35,353 bases of DNA, taken from Candidatus Thorarchaeota archaeon (lineage in GTDB: Archaea > Asgardarchaeota > Thorarchaeia > Thorarchaeales > Thorarchaeaceae). How positions within the stretch are numbered: the stretch's first letter is position 1; each line of letters begins with the position of its first letter. The stretch is taken from NCBI GenBank assembly GCA_016839245.1, contig JAEOUN010000088.1, positions 1-35,353 of the forward strand. Direction: 5' to 3'. Of this stretch, positions 23,974 through 33,109 are shown piece by piece. Below the pieces are notes generated by a model. That model was given only the letters and a program-made list of their open reading frames with translations. It ran no database searches and was not told where the DNA came from. Both the position numbers and the translations under genes were made by a program.

Positions 23974-24333
23974 TATGAATTTGTCCTTGTCAGTTGCTAT
24001 TGAAACTCGAAAATTCTCGTCCTAATATTGTCTACTATTTTATTCTCTAGACATAAAAAGCATTTAGAAAATTCATAGTAATGCACTTAGATAGGTATCT
24101 TTGAATTTACGCTGGTTGACTAGCAAATGCATATAATACTTTATTTTAATATTCTCCTTTTTGCCACAATATCTGATCATTCCAATACTGCTGATTCTAA
24201 CACGTTCAATTGAGATTGTACAAGTAGAATAGTGTACTCTGTCCTTCTTTAAAGAATCCGTCCCAACTATCTTTAATATTAAAAAGACGAATATCTTTGG
24301 ATTACAGATATTTTATTCAAATGAGGTCTTAAT
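23974..24333. other. 360-base divergent promoter region
   Basis: No gene is seen. On the plus strand two 12-bp palindromes occur: TTCTTTAAAGAA at 24245-24256 and TTTAATATTAAA at 24272-24283; the latter lies inside a TATA-like stretch about 50 bases before the GRAM-like gene. The left half is A/T-rich and should hold the promoter of the 16-TM gene. Confidence 0.4.
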
Positions 24334-25101
24334 ATGGGTGTAGATTTTGACAAGTTGAGAAAGGAAGTTATTGAGAAAATGCATAAAGGAAAATCTGGCG
24401 ATGTCGGAAACGAATTGAGAAAAGCCTTTGAAAAGATTGAACCTTCCGAGTTCCAGATTTTTGGTGAAATCATGAGGGATGCCATTTTGGTTGATCCTGC
24501 ATTGTTTTCAGAGAAAGCATACATTCTCTTTGATAAGATGATGCGTGCTAGAAAAGCAGACAAACTAGCTGAATTTGAGAGATTCTTTGTCCAGAATTTC
24601 TGTAAACTACCTGGTGAGGAATTCCCAGTAATTTGTGATGGTTGGGTTGAAACAGGCAAATCTGTAATTAAAGGTCAGGTCTTTGTTTCAAACTATCGTG
24701 TTATCGCAACTGGTGTCCAAGAAGCCAAAGCCGCTCGTGTGAGTGGTGGCGGTGTGTTCGCATTTCTAAGCCTAGTCCAACTAGGTAGCTATATGTATAA
24801 CAAGTCCATCATGGAGCAGATTACCAAGTCCATTACAGACTCCGGTTTCCAGATGGTGAACTATGGTGTCCTATATCCCATCAAGGGCGGCTATGAAATT
24901 GAACAAGAAGCCAAGGGTTTTAGAGCAAAGCAGGCAGATCGTGTGAATTACAAAGTTGATGTTCCTTATAATGACAAGAAGGGCAACCCACAGGTCGCTG
25001 ACATTGATGTTTCGATTGTTGTCAACATCAAGGACCCTGAGATTCAAGCGAAGCTCGATACAATCGAATCGATTGTAAGATCGAGTGCCAAACCAATGTA
25101 G
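24334..25101 (+). CDS. Possible GRAM/PH-like domain protein, unknown function
   Basis: The 255-residue protein has an all-helical N-terminal half (about 1-88), then a beta-rich half beginning LPGEEFPVICDGWVETG and continuing KGQVFVSNYRVIATG. The pattern of a short turn, then G-x-V/L-F/Y-V-S/T-N-Y-R, is the core of GRAM and bacterial PH-like domains, which bind lipids or proteins. A Gly-rich hydrophobic loop (GGGVFAFLSLVQLG, about 138-151) interrupts it, and YGVLYPI continues the sheet. The match is by eye only. The start is supported by GAGGTC seven bases upstream. The gene has its own promoter and ends in a strong hairpin, so it is a single-gene unit beside the coiled-coil/giant-protein operon. 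Confidence 0.65.
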   Translation: MGVDFDKLRKEVIEKMHKGKSGDVGNELRKAFEKIEPSEFQIFGEIMRDAILVDPALFSEKAYILFDKMMRARKADKLAEFERFFVQNFCKLPGEEFPVICDGWVETGKSVIKGQVFVSNYRVIATGVQEAKAARVSGGGVFAFLSLVQLGSYMYNKSIMEQITKSITDSGFQMVNYGVLYPIKGGYEIEQEAKGFRAKQADRVNYKVDVPYNDKKGNPQVADIDVSIVVNIKDPEIQAKLDTIESIVRSSAKPM

Positions 25102-25405
25102 TCTAGTGTTTTTTATAATCCAAACATGCACTCTCCTCTTGGAGATGCTGCATGTTTTGGTGTTTATTTTCTTGATATAGTATGTATACATTGCACATCA
25201 TTTCATTTCAATATGAAACAATGGAAACTCAGATTCTCGTATGCAATATGGCTCGTGATGTTTCATTAAGATTAATTTTATAAATATTAATATTCAAATA
25301 ATATTTTATTATTTATGGTTAGACTTTTATTAAAGTTCTGTAATAAATATAGACCAGTCTATTGAATGGAAAATTCGAGGGTTTGCATGATTTGGAGTGG
25401 ATAGT
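25102..25405. other. 304-base A/T-rich intergenic region with promoter of the giant-protein operon
   Basis: After the hairpin at 25122-25157 the region is very A/T-rich, with several TATA-like blocks around 25275-25320 (for example AATATTTTATTATTTATGG). No ORF is credible. It separates the GRAM-like gene from the coiled-coil gene. Confidence 0.4.
25122..25157 (+). terminator. Long hairpin terminator after the GRAM-like gene
   Basis: AAACATGCA (25122-25130) pairs exactly with TGCATGTTT (25149-25157); inside, TCTCC pairs with GGAGA around a TCTT loop. T-rich sequence follows. It lies 21 bases after the stop. Confidence 0.6.
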
Positions 25406-26113
25406 ATGTCAGATAAAAGAGATATTGATGACTTTGCTGATGTCGCTTCCGATAAGAGAGTTATCGAAGCAAGTGCAAGATTTTCTCGTGCTGAAGAACG
25501 CAAGAAGATGTTTGACAAATTATCAATTGACATGGAAACAAAATTGAAGCAAGAACGGATAGGCCCACGACCCGTGTTATCAAAGGTAGAACGTGAGATT
25601 CGTCAAGCAGAGCAAGATTGCAGTACTTCACAACGGAAATTGGACGATTTGAAGCTACAGAGTAATATTCGCAAGGCGGCGATAACAAGAGCTCAGGAAG
25701 AATTCCGTTTTCTCATTCATAGAGGCGTGGACCTTGAGCACCCTGTTGAATTAGACTCGGTTCGAATAGAGGCTGCAAAGAAGAAGCTCGAAGCAAAAGT
25801 AAAACGAATCACAAAAGAGATTGGAAATATTGAAAAGAAAATCCCCAAGTTAATGCAGGAAGATCTAACCTACCGTGGTCGCTTCGAGCAATTAATGATT
25901 CAGAGTGAATCCATTAGATCTGGATTCCGTGACCTGCCAATCGAGAAAGATCCTCGTATGACTAGTTTTCACAGAGAACGGAATAACATAGAGATAGAAT
26001 ATGATAATGCAAAGAAGGACCGAGATGATACTATTCATCAGGTGCGGCGAGAGAAGAAGAGGAAGCAAGAACGCCTGGCTGACAAGCCTCCAAGGAGGAA
26101 AGGGAGCAAATAG
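25406..26113 (+). CDS. Basic coiled-coil protein, first gene of the giant-protein operon
   Basis: The 235-residue product is almost all charged helix, with heptad-like segments at about 55-90, 110-160 and 190-225, and a Lys/Arg-rich tail (RREKKRKQERLADKPPRRKGSK region). No membrane segment or enzymatic motif is seen. GGAG eight bases upstream of the ATG at 25406 decides the start; a GTG nine bases earlier would contain part of it. Its stop overlaps the GGAGG that serves the giant gene 14 bases downstream, so translation is linked and the two proteins are likely partners. The basic tail could bind acidic lipids, nucleic acid or the giant's acidic parts; this is inference. Confidence 0.75.
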   Translation: MSDKRDIDDFADVASDKRVIEASARFSRAEERKKMFDKLSIDMETKLKQERIGPRPVLSKVEREIRQAEQDCSTSQRKLDDLKLQSNIRKAAITRAQEEFRFLIHRGVDLEHPVELDSVRIEAAKKKLEAKVKRITKEIGNIEKKIPKLMQEDLTYRGRFEQLMIQSESIRSGFRDLPIEKDPRMTSFHRERNNIEIEYDNAKKDRDDTIHQVRREKKRKQERLADKPPRRKGSK

Positions 26114-26127
26114 GAGGCTGGATGTGA

Positions 26128-29100
26128 ATGAGTTTAGCAGATTTAGAAACCCAAATTCGTAAAAATATAGCAGAGCATGAAGGTATCCTTAATCTAGCAG
26201 GTATTCAGGAAACCTCAATACAACACATCTTGCAGAATATTTCAGCAGCTCTTGCGCTCGGTAATCCTGATATTATTGGTGAGGATAGGTCACTGAAAAT
26301 CACAGGAACAATTGATCTTCCAAATATCTCAAGTATTTTTATTGACCTCTCTTTTGAACTAGGAGATGAAGAAGATATTGAGACGTGTAGTCTCAATTTT
26401 ATGACTGGTTCAGGGAATGAGGGCGACCTTGCTTTGGAGCTAGGTGGGCAGATACTTGCTGCATTGAAATCTGACGCAAGCACGCCATCGATAATTTTCT
26501 CCGAAGTAAGATTTTCGTGTAAACCAAAAACTAAGGAACTATCGCTGAAAGTTAAATCACCTGACTCATGGAGTCCATTTGGTGAATCGCTTGACATAAC
26601 CATTCAGGATGTGGACATTGAGATTCGAAGGTCTGAAGAAGTCTCTGGCGCAACCCTTAAAGATATGAAATTCTCTGGTCACCTTTTGGGAACACTTATT
26701 GTTGGTGATGCATCAATCGCAATTTCAGCTTCTTTCCCTGACCTAATCCTAAACCTCGATATCAAGAGTTTAGATTTTGCTACATTATTTTCAGATATTG
26801 GTCTAACTGATGTTTCTGACTTTCTAAGCTCTTTTACTCCTGTTGAGACTCCCTCTTTTGATTTTCATCTTGATTATACTGCTACTACGAAAGCTTTCTC
26901 ACTAGACTTTTCAACCTCAGGAGAATGGAAAATATTAGAGAGTCCTGATGTCTTCATTAGACCTTCAATCCATGTTCAAAGGGATATTCCACCTCCTGGC
27001 AAAGATCCCGTTGTAAATGTGAATCTGTCTGGCATAGTCAGGATAGGAAAAATGGTAGTTACTATCTCAACGAGTTTTCCGAATCCGGTATTTTCTATAG
27101 ATTTCGAGGATTTTGAATTCTCAGTCCTCGCTTCTGATCTAGGTCTTACTGAGCTCTCCGATGCTCTGAGTGCAATATCGCTAGACAGTGAACACTCTAC
27201 TTTCGATGTTCATTTCGAATTCATATCAATGACGAAAGAATTTCTCTTTAGGATGTTGCCAAGTAGTTCTTGGATTGTTATCGAGCAACCATTAGTCACA
27301 TTCAATCCTGTCATATCAATCAGCAGAGACCCAATCAAAGATTCGAAGATTCCACCTGTTGCTATTCTCTTGCAAGGTGTTTTCAAGATGGGTATGATTA
27401 CAGCCGAGGTCGCGGCTGAATTTCCAAAGCCCACCATTACAGTCGATATTCAAGATGTTGGACTTACTTCGCTCATTTCTAGTTTGGGTTTTCCTGAAAT
27501 ATCCAACTTCCTCAATTCCATTATTCCCCTCGCGATTCCCCTCTTTGATGTAAAATTCGAATACCTACCAAGCACGAAGGCATACGAGATGAACATAACT
27601 ACAGATGGAGAGTGGCGGCTCAAGGAAGGCTTTGAAGTGCTACTAAATCCCATAATTACGGTGAGTGGAATTAAGGAGAAGACTGAACCAAAGGCAACCC
27701 TTCACGGATATACCAGAATCGGGTCAACAATAATGGATTATGAAGTCGTGCTTACTCATCCGAATCCAGTATTCAAAGCTAACACGATATTGGATTTCCA
27801 AGCAATTGTAGGTGACCTCGGAATTGCACCTCTACATGAATTAAAGGATAGCTTCTCATTGCCACCTGACCAAAAAGTGGAACTTACCGTGTGGTATGTT
27901 CTCAAGACTAAGGAGTTTGCAGTTCATATCGAACCAACAGCAGCAATCACAGTACCCTACTTCAATTTCTCTATCGATGGAGTAAAGATTACAATCACTC
28001 AAAAATTAGACGAACTAAATCAGAGGGAATATACAGTCTACATGCAAGGGACTTTCAATATCGGCGAATTACCAGTTACTGTTTGGTGCAAGTTCCCTGG
28101 TGATTTTGAGATACGGGCCTCAGTCCCAATCTCTGTCAATCTAGGAACATTCACAGAAAGTTGTCTTCAGATCTTTAATATTCCAGTACCTGCAGGATTG
28201 GCAGAACTTGGAATATTAGAACTGACTAAGCTCGAACTGAGAGTAGTTCCCAAAATCCCACTTTTTTCAGCAATAGTCGCTACAAAATCTGGGGAAATTG
28301 AGATTGTCATCAAGAAAGACTCCGAAGGAAACTGGATGAAAATCTTGGCACTACCTTTGGGTATCAATAATTCACTCGGTATGTTGAATGTGCCACAACT
28401 TCCAGAGCTGGTTTCTACTGCTATATCTAATCCCGCATTGTTACTTTCAACTGCAAAATTGAAACGACCCGTTGATCAATCTCAACAGCCATTGCAAACT
28501 GTAAAACTTGTGACAGATCTAATCCCCGGTATTAACTTCCAAGCAACATTCAAAGATGACATGATTACAGATCTTTTGAATGTTGATTCTCTGAGTATTG
28601 CAGGGTACATCGGGCTAAAACCATTCTCGCTTCAATTTCTAGCAAGATCAACATTAGAAGTTGATCTCTGGGATGTTTTCTTTCTGAAGGGATTTGATTT
28701 CTGGATTAGGTACGCAACCAGTGAATTTGAGATTGGAATCGGATCAGACATGGACTTACGGATTGGCGATGAATCGGTTCCTTTAAGAAATACGATTAGT
28801 TTAGAACTCGATCCCGCACCATCGTTGATGTTCTCAGCATATATGACAAAGGCATGGATTGATCCATTTGATTTGAAAGGCATAACTTTGAATGATCTTG
28901 CTGTGGGTTTTGGTATCACTAAGCCCTTCTTACCAGAATTCAATTTCAAAGCAGGTGTAACCATCGAATCTGTTACAGGCGCGGCAATGGTCAGCTTGAA
29001 AGGTCCAGCACTCCAATTGTTGAGTATCGAATTTAAGAAGTTAAATATCGGTACAGTCGTGAGGGCACTCCTGACTTGCGTTGCAGAATTCATTTCTGAC

Positions 29101-30489
29101 CCATTTTTCACCTTCCTCGATGGGATTGTAATAGAGGATGTGAAGTTTCACTACGCTCTCTCTGATACAACTATTGGCGGGATCGATTACGGAATTGGTT
29201 TTCATATGAAAGCTATACTAGACTTTCTTGGCTTCAAAATCGAAGCAGATGCAATGCTAGACCTGGATGATGGAATGCGTATCTATGCGGCAATGGACCC
29301 TGTGAACATTTCATTGAACGGATTTGAGCTAATCAAGTTTACTCACGTTAGTGACACCAGCAAAGGTGCAATGCTGGACTTGGACTTGCGGAAATCTTCA
29401 AACAATCTTCAGATGATGGTTTCAGGGGCAATTAGTATTCTTGGAGGGCTTATGAAAGGCTTGGTAGACATTGACGTTGATGGTGATGGCTTTAATTTCT
29501 TGGCTAATTGCAAAATCTTTGATTCATTTGAGGCATCGCTGGAAGTGACCGGTCCGAGTCTGAAGAATCTTCTAGATGGTTCCGGCAATGGAGTCCACCT
29601 GATAGCTTACATGAGGCACGACTTGCTTACATACATTCGCGATAGAATCTTGAATTTCATTCATGATGTAACCGAATCTGCAGTTGCTGAATTGACTTCT
29701 GCCCAGAATACATTAGACGCAGCTCAGCTAGACGTTGATAATTGGGACAAACAAATCACTGAAATGATCACACTAGTTCAGGAGGAGCAAGATGCAGTAA
29801 TAGCTGGTCTGGAAGCGGCGCAAAATGCAGTAACTGACGCTCAAAACGAAGTCAACAACATAGATTCGCAAATAAGAAGTCATCAATCCAGGATAAGCAA
29901 ACTCAAATCCGAAATCAATTGGTGGAATAATTGGTACAAAAGTGCTCCGTGGTGGGAGAAGAGCTGGAGGTGGACCCGCCTCTGCTATGAGGTTGGCTGG
30001 CGTTCTGCTGAAATAACTGCGCAATATGCCGCAATTGGTGTATTGCAAGTAAGTCGAACAGCTGCTTGGGCTGTTCTTGAGATTGCCAAGACAAGCTTGA
30101 AAATTGCAGAAGCAGTAATAGTACTAGCTGATTCCTCTCTTGACCCACGAGTGATTGCTCTCGTGGCAGCTCGTGCAGTCGCATGGACTGCATTAACGAT
30201 TGCAGAAGGACTAGTTGCTGCTGCTAAAGCTATTGTATCTGGATTCTCCTCACTGACTCAATTCATCGTAGAGTGGGGATTGGGTGGTGCATTCGACATC
30301 AAGTCAGCGACACTTGAAGCTGATTTTAACAATGTGAAAAGTCGCATTGTCACTCTGAGCGCTGATGTTGTGTTCCTAGGAGCATCAACGAATGTGACTT
30401 TTTCATTCAACTTCGACGACCCTCTTGCAAGTGTCAAGAACCTTGCACTTGAGATACTGGCAAACGCAGGGATAGAGCTTCCTCTCTAA
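26128..30489 (+). CDS. Giant beta-repeat protein with C-terminal coiled coil and Ala/Trp-rich helices, unknown function
   Basis: This 1453-residue protein is not recognised. After a helical N-terminal part (about 1-45) it has about five units of some 115 residues (about 184-301, 302-416, 417-526, 527-640, 641 onward), plus a weaker one at 58-183. Each unit reads roughly G-x-IG-(hydrophobic strands)-FP-x-P-(strands)-SDLGL-LSD-L-(loop)-FDV-F-Y-TKAF-W-P. Residues 700-1160 stay beta-rich but diverge. A coiled coil (about 1182-1262), a patch with eight tryptophans in some 29 residues (about 1263-1292), Ala-rich hydrophobic helices (about 1295-1382) and a last beta segment close it. There is no signal peptide or N-terminal anchor, so it is probably intracellular. 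Its groove-like repeats recall lipid-transfer or AsmA-like proteins only in general style. It follows the coiled-coil gene by 14 bases, with GGAGG at 26112-26116. Confidence 0.85.
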   Translation: MSLADLETQIRKNIAEHEGILNLAGIQETSIQHILQNISAALALGNPDIIGEDRSLKITGTIDLPNISSIFIDLSFELGDEEDIETCSLNFMTGSGNEGDLALELGGQILAALKSDASTPSIIFSEVRFSCKPKTKELSLKVKSPDSWSPFGESLDITIQDVDIEIRRSEEVSGATLKDMKFSGHLLGTLIVGDASIAISASFPDLILNLDIKSLDFATLFSDIGLTDVSDFLSSFTPVETPSFDFHLDYTATTKAFSLDFSTSGEWKILESPDVFIRPSIHVQRDIPPPGKDPVVNVNLSGIVRIGKMVVTISTSFPNPVFSIDFEDFEFSVLASDLGLTELSDALSAISLDSEHSTFDVHFEFISMTKEFLFRMLPSSSWIVIEQPLVTFNPVISISRDPIKDSKIPPVAILLQGVFKMGMITAEVAAEFPKPTITVDIQDVGLTSLISSLGFPEISNFLNSIIPLAIPLFDVKFEYLPSTKAYEMNITTDGEWRLKEGFEVLLNPIITVSGIKEKTEPKATLHGYTRIGSTIMDYEVVLTHPNPVFKANTILDFQAIVGDLGIAPLHELKDSFSLPPDQKVELTVWYVLKTKEFAVHIEPTAAITVPYFNFSIDGVKITITQKLDELNQREYTVYMQGTFNIGELPVTVWCKFPGDFEIRASVPISVNLGTFTESCLQIFNIPVPAGLAELGILELTKLELRVVPKIPLFSAIVATKSGEIEIVIKKDSEGNWMKILALPLGINNSLGMLNVPQLPELVSTAISNPALLLSTAKLKRPVDQSQQPLQTVKLVTDLIPGINFQATFKDDMITDLLNVDSLSIAGYIGLKPFSLQFLARSTLEVDLWDVFFLKGFDFWIRYATSEFEIGIGSDMDLRIGDESVPLRNTISLELDPAPSLMFSAYMTKAWIDPFDLKGITLNDLAVGFGITKPFLPEFNFKAGVTIESVTGAAMVSLKGPALQLLSIEFKKLNIGTVVRALLTCVAEFISDPFFTFLDGIVIEDVKFHYALSDTTIGGIDYGIGFHMKAILDFLGFKIEADAMLDLDDGMRIYAAMDPVNISLNGFELIKFTHVSDTSKGAMLDLDLRKSSNNLQMMVSGAISILGGLMKGLVDIDVDGDGFNFLANCKIFDSFEASLEVTGPSLKNLLDGSGNGVHLIAYMRHDLLTYIRDRILNFIHDVTESAVAELTSAQNTLDAAQLDVDNWDKQITEMITLVQEEQDAVIAGLEAAQNAVTDAQNEVNNIDSQIRSHQSRISKLKSEINWWNNWYKSAPWWEKSWRWTRLCYEVGWRSAEITAQYAAIGVLQVSRTAAWAVLEIAKTSLKIAEAVIVLADSSLDPRVIALVAARAVAWTALTIAEGLVAAAKAIVSGFSSLTQFIVEWGLGGAFDIKSATLEADFNNVKSRIVTLSADVVFLGASTNVTFSFNFDDPLASVKNLALEILANAGIELPL

Positions 30490-30834
30490 ACCTCAGACCA
30501 TCGAGAAATCAGATGAATAGTCCTTTGTGTGCTTCATATGTGACCAACATGACGCATTCTCTCTTCCGGGCAAGCTATGAGTAGTAGAATTTGACGTTCA
30601 ACCACATAAAATTCCACTTGTTTCAGATATCGGAACAGGTGTGGATAAATGGATTTAGTGAAATATTATGAGTCGTAAGGTATGCATTGCAGGTGGCGCG
30701 GTAACTCCTTTCGACTACCCGATGCACATGTTGATTGGAAAGGGTGTTCAGAAGAAATGCAAACTTCCTCAATTAATGGAGACATTCGTGTGGCTCTATT
30801 CTTTAGAGAGATAGTCTAACATTTCTTCTTGACC
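30490..30834. other. 345-base region with a thiolase remnant and no intact gene
   Basis: The first 170 bases show nothing recognisable. From about 30664 a stretch nearly identical to the 5' end of the thiolase gene at 33441 begins, then breaks off at 30729. No terminator hairpin was seen after the giant gene. Confidence 0.5.
30668..30814 (+). pseudogene. Truncated duplicate of the thiolase gene 5' end
   Basis: An ORF of 48 codons begins with the same 20 residues as the thiolase at 33441 (MSRKVCIAGGAVTPFDYPMH), then reads into unrelated sequence and stops. Over 66 bases (30664-30729 against 33437-33502) only four differ, all silent third positions, and similarity begins just before the ATG. 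The rest of the thiolase is absent. It is a remnant of a duplication or recombination, unlikely to encode a working protein. Confidence 0.8.
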
Positions 30835-31371
30835 TCACATTATTTGGTGATCTCTGTCCCTGTTTTTACCATTATCCGATTTATTAATCAAAAGATTCGT
30901 CTTTGGAAATGGATAGAAGTGTATTAAGAGGCTCAATGCAATAAAGACTGAGCCGGTTTCTAAGATTTCGAATTGTGGAATACCTCTGTAGACGTCAACA
31001 GTGACATATGCTGAAAGTGACTGATTGACTGTCCTGATGTATAGAAGATATAGTCCTGGTTCTTGAAGGTCAATAGAACCTGAATACTCTGTTATGTTCT
31101 CAGATTTCCATATTGTTGTTATATTCTCAATTGATGTACCGTTTATGAGCTTGAAACCATCATTGGTGGTCATGACATAAAGAGAGAAAGTTGTGTTGTA
31201 ACGCTGTGTAACTATCAAGTAAGGATCTTCTGTGCATTGTATTAGATGAAGACTGGAAGTACCATCAGTAATATCGTCATACGCAGTTATGGTAGTACTT
31301 GGATAGACTGATATTATTATCAGGACAATTCCAAATATCAGGAAAGATTTCCAAAAATGCTTTGGTATCAT
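30835..31371 (-). CDS. Secreted/bitopic accessory protein of the ABC exporter operon
   Basis: The 178-residue protein has a signal-peptide or anchor helix (about 8-28), an extracellular beta-rich part with several Asn-X-Ser/Thr sites (NTTF, NGTS, NITT, NQSL), a second hydrophobic segment (about 138-156) and a short polar tail. No family is recognised. It starts three bases after the stop of the permease, so it is the third gene of the operon. It could be a partner subunit facing outside, or the product that the exporter handles. Confidence 0.7.
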   Translation of the reverse strand: MIPKHFWKSFLIFGIVLIIISVYPSTTITAYDDITDGTSSLHLIQCTEDPYLIVTQRYNTTFSLYVMTTNDGFKLINGTSIENITTIWKSENITEYSGSIDLQEPGLYLLYIRTVNQSLSAYVTVDVYRGIPQFEILETGSVFIALSLLIHFYPFPKTNLLINKSDNGKNRDRDHQIM

Positions 31372-31374
31372 GAT

Positions 31375-32199
31375 TCAGACCTCCAACCTTTGAAACATCA
31401 TGCTACTTATGCACAATAGCAATAGTCCAACAACTAAAGCAATCCCGCATCCGAAAAGAAGATCATTGAAGGATGTTACATATAGATAATTAATCGGACT
31501 TGAAAAATCATTTACAATGTAGTTGATTGCTGCAAGGACTGGGTACTGTATGTTCACAAGGAGTTCTGGTATTGTCTGTGTTGGAATCATTACGTAGCAA
31601 CCAACCCAGAGACCTATTCCTCCAATGGCTGTTATTGGAGCACTTCTTGAAAGGATAGCTACAAACACGCAGCTGGTGGTAATAAGAAAAATTGTAATAG
31701 AGAGTGAAATAAAGAGTTGACTCATTATCATTATATCTATTGAGAAGGGATAGTAGAATATCAATCCAAGTAAACTACTCACAGTCAGAGCTGCGGTTAT
31801 CAGAATGAAGACAATACCGCTCTTCACTAATAATAGCCGCGTTCTTCCTATAGGGCATGATAGTAACGTACGAATCTGTCCATTGCCAAAACTTTGAGCA
31901 AAGTTGAAAGCTATTAATAATGGGATTATTACGAGAACCAGATAGAATGAATTGAGTATTGATACCATAGCTGTATGGGTTGTCATCGTTTGGATGGCTG
32001 AAACAAGCTCCTGTGCCATTGTCGTATTGTCCCACCCTATTGGTAGGTATAGTTTCATACCAGTATCGGATAATCTTTGAAGCGAGATTGCATCCATAAA
32101 GATGAACAAAATGAGTAAGCCTATAATTATGGGAAAAGGATAGGACATAATAGTCTCAAGACGAAGAGCAGCAAATCTTTGAGGTTCATTTTCACTCAC
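31375..32199 (-). CDS. ABC-2-type transporter permease
   Basis: The 274-residue protein has six hydrophobic helices with a large external loop after the first (about 42-75), and the typical ABC-2 motif region NGQIRTLLSCPIGRTRLLLVK between helices 2 and 3, a coupling-helix-like segment. It works with the ATPase encoded just upstream; the two genes overlap by eight bases. ABC-2 permeases export drugs, lipids, polysaccharides or peptides; the substrate here is not readable from sequence. The downstream secreted protein gene lies three bases beyond its stop. Confidence 0.85.
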   Translation of the reverse strand: MSENEPQRFAALRLETIMSYPFPIIIGLLILFIFMDAISLQRLSDTGMKLYLPIGWDNTTMAQELVSAIQTMTTHTAMVSILNSFYLVLVIIPLLIAFNFAQSFGNGQIRTLLSCPIGRTRLLLVKSGIVFILITAALTVSSLLGLIFYYPFSIDIMIMSQLFISLSITIFLITTSCVFVAILSRSAPITAIGGIGLWVGCYVMIPTQTIPELLVNIQYPVLAAINYIVNDFSSPINYLYVTSFNDLLFGCGIALVVGLLLLCISSMMFQRLEV

Positions 32200-33109
32200 G
32201 GTTAATCAACCTCCTAAACACATCTTCAAGTGTTCCTGTCTTTTCCATTGCATAGATTTTGATATCTGAGTCTTTAACAAGATTGTTCAAATATGATTCA
32301 ATATTCACTACGTACTTAGGAGCTACTTCAACAATTACAGACTTGGAACCGTCCACAATCACGCTATCTATTCCCTGAGTACCCTTCAGAATTTTCTCTA
32401 GTTTGAATGAATCAGATGACATCACCCTGAATCGATACTGAGTATGTTTCTCCACCAATTCATCAATACTGCCTCTCTCTACAATCTTACCGTCAATAAG
32501 AACTGCTATCTGGTGGCAGACTCGTTCTAGTTCTGATAGAATATGAGATGTAATGAGAAATGAAACATTTTCTTCTTGATGTATCTCTGCTATCAACCTG
32601 AGAATCTGATCCCGTCCTCTTATGTCAAGATTCGAGGTTGGTTCATCTAACAATACAAGTTTTGGTCTTCCTATGAGGGCTTGTGCAAGTCCCAGACGTC
32701 TCTTCATGCCTGCTGAAAGATTTTTGATCTTTCGATCTCTTGCATCTGATAATCCCACCTGTTCCAGTACTTTATCAGCAGATGACCTCAGAGGATAGAG
32801 TGGTCCTATGCTCCCAAGATATTCACGAGGTGTCATCAAAAAGGGAAAATATGGATTCTCGTGCAGCACTCCAATATGTCTAAGAAAATCTCTAGAGTGG
32901 TGTGAAGTATTGCTGCCAAACAAATATGTACAACCAGTATCTGGTCTGATGAGACCTAATAACACTCTCATCAAAGTTGTCTTACCAGCTCCATTGGGAC
33001 CGATTAATCCGAGGATTCCTGAGTCCATATCAAAGGATAAATCATCTAATGCTTTTACATTACCAAATGATTTTGTTACATTGCTAACAGAAACTACATG
33101 GTCAACCAA
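32192..33109 (-). CDS. ABC transporter ATP-binding protein (ABC-2 exporter type)
   Basis: The 305 residues have Walker A GPNGAGKT near 38-45, a HENPYFPFLM segment at the Q-loop position (Glu/Asn rather than Gln, usual in this class), the signature LSAGMKRRL, Walker B LVLLDEPTSNLD with the catalytic Glu, and the switch His in LITSHILSEL, then the C-terminal DUF4162-like regulatory part seen in drug and bacitracin exporter ATPases. It powers the permease encoded next. The start is TTG, preceded at a distance by AGGAGGG; there is no better in-frame start. A perfect inverted repeat lies 22 bases upstream, suggesting operon control by a dimeric repressor. Confidence 0.92.
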   Translation of the reverse strand: MVDHVVSVSNVTKSFGNVKALDDLSFDMDSGILGLIGPNGAGKTTLMRVLLGLIRPDTGCTYLFGSNTSHHSRDFLRHIGVLHENPYFPFLMTPREYLGSIGPLYPLRSSADKVLEQVGLSDARDRKIKNLSAGMKRRLGLAQALIGRPKLVLLDEPTSNLDIRGRDQILRLIAEIHQEENVSFLITSHILSELERVCHQIAVLIDGKIVERGSIDELVEKHTQYRFRVMSSDSFKLEKILKGTQGIDSVIVDGSKSVIVEVAPKYVVNIESYLNNLVKDSDIKIYAMEKTGTLEDVFRRLINRE

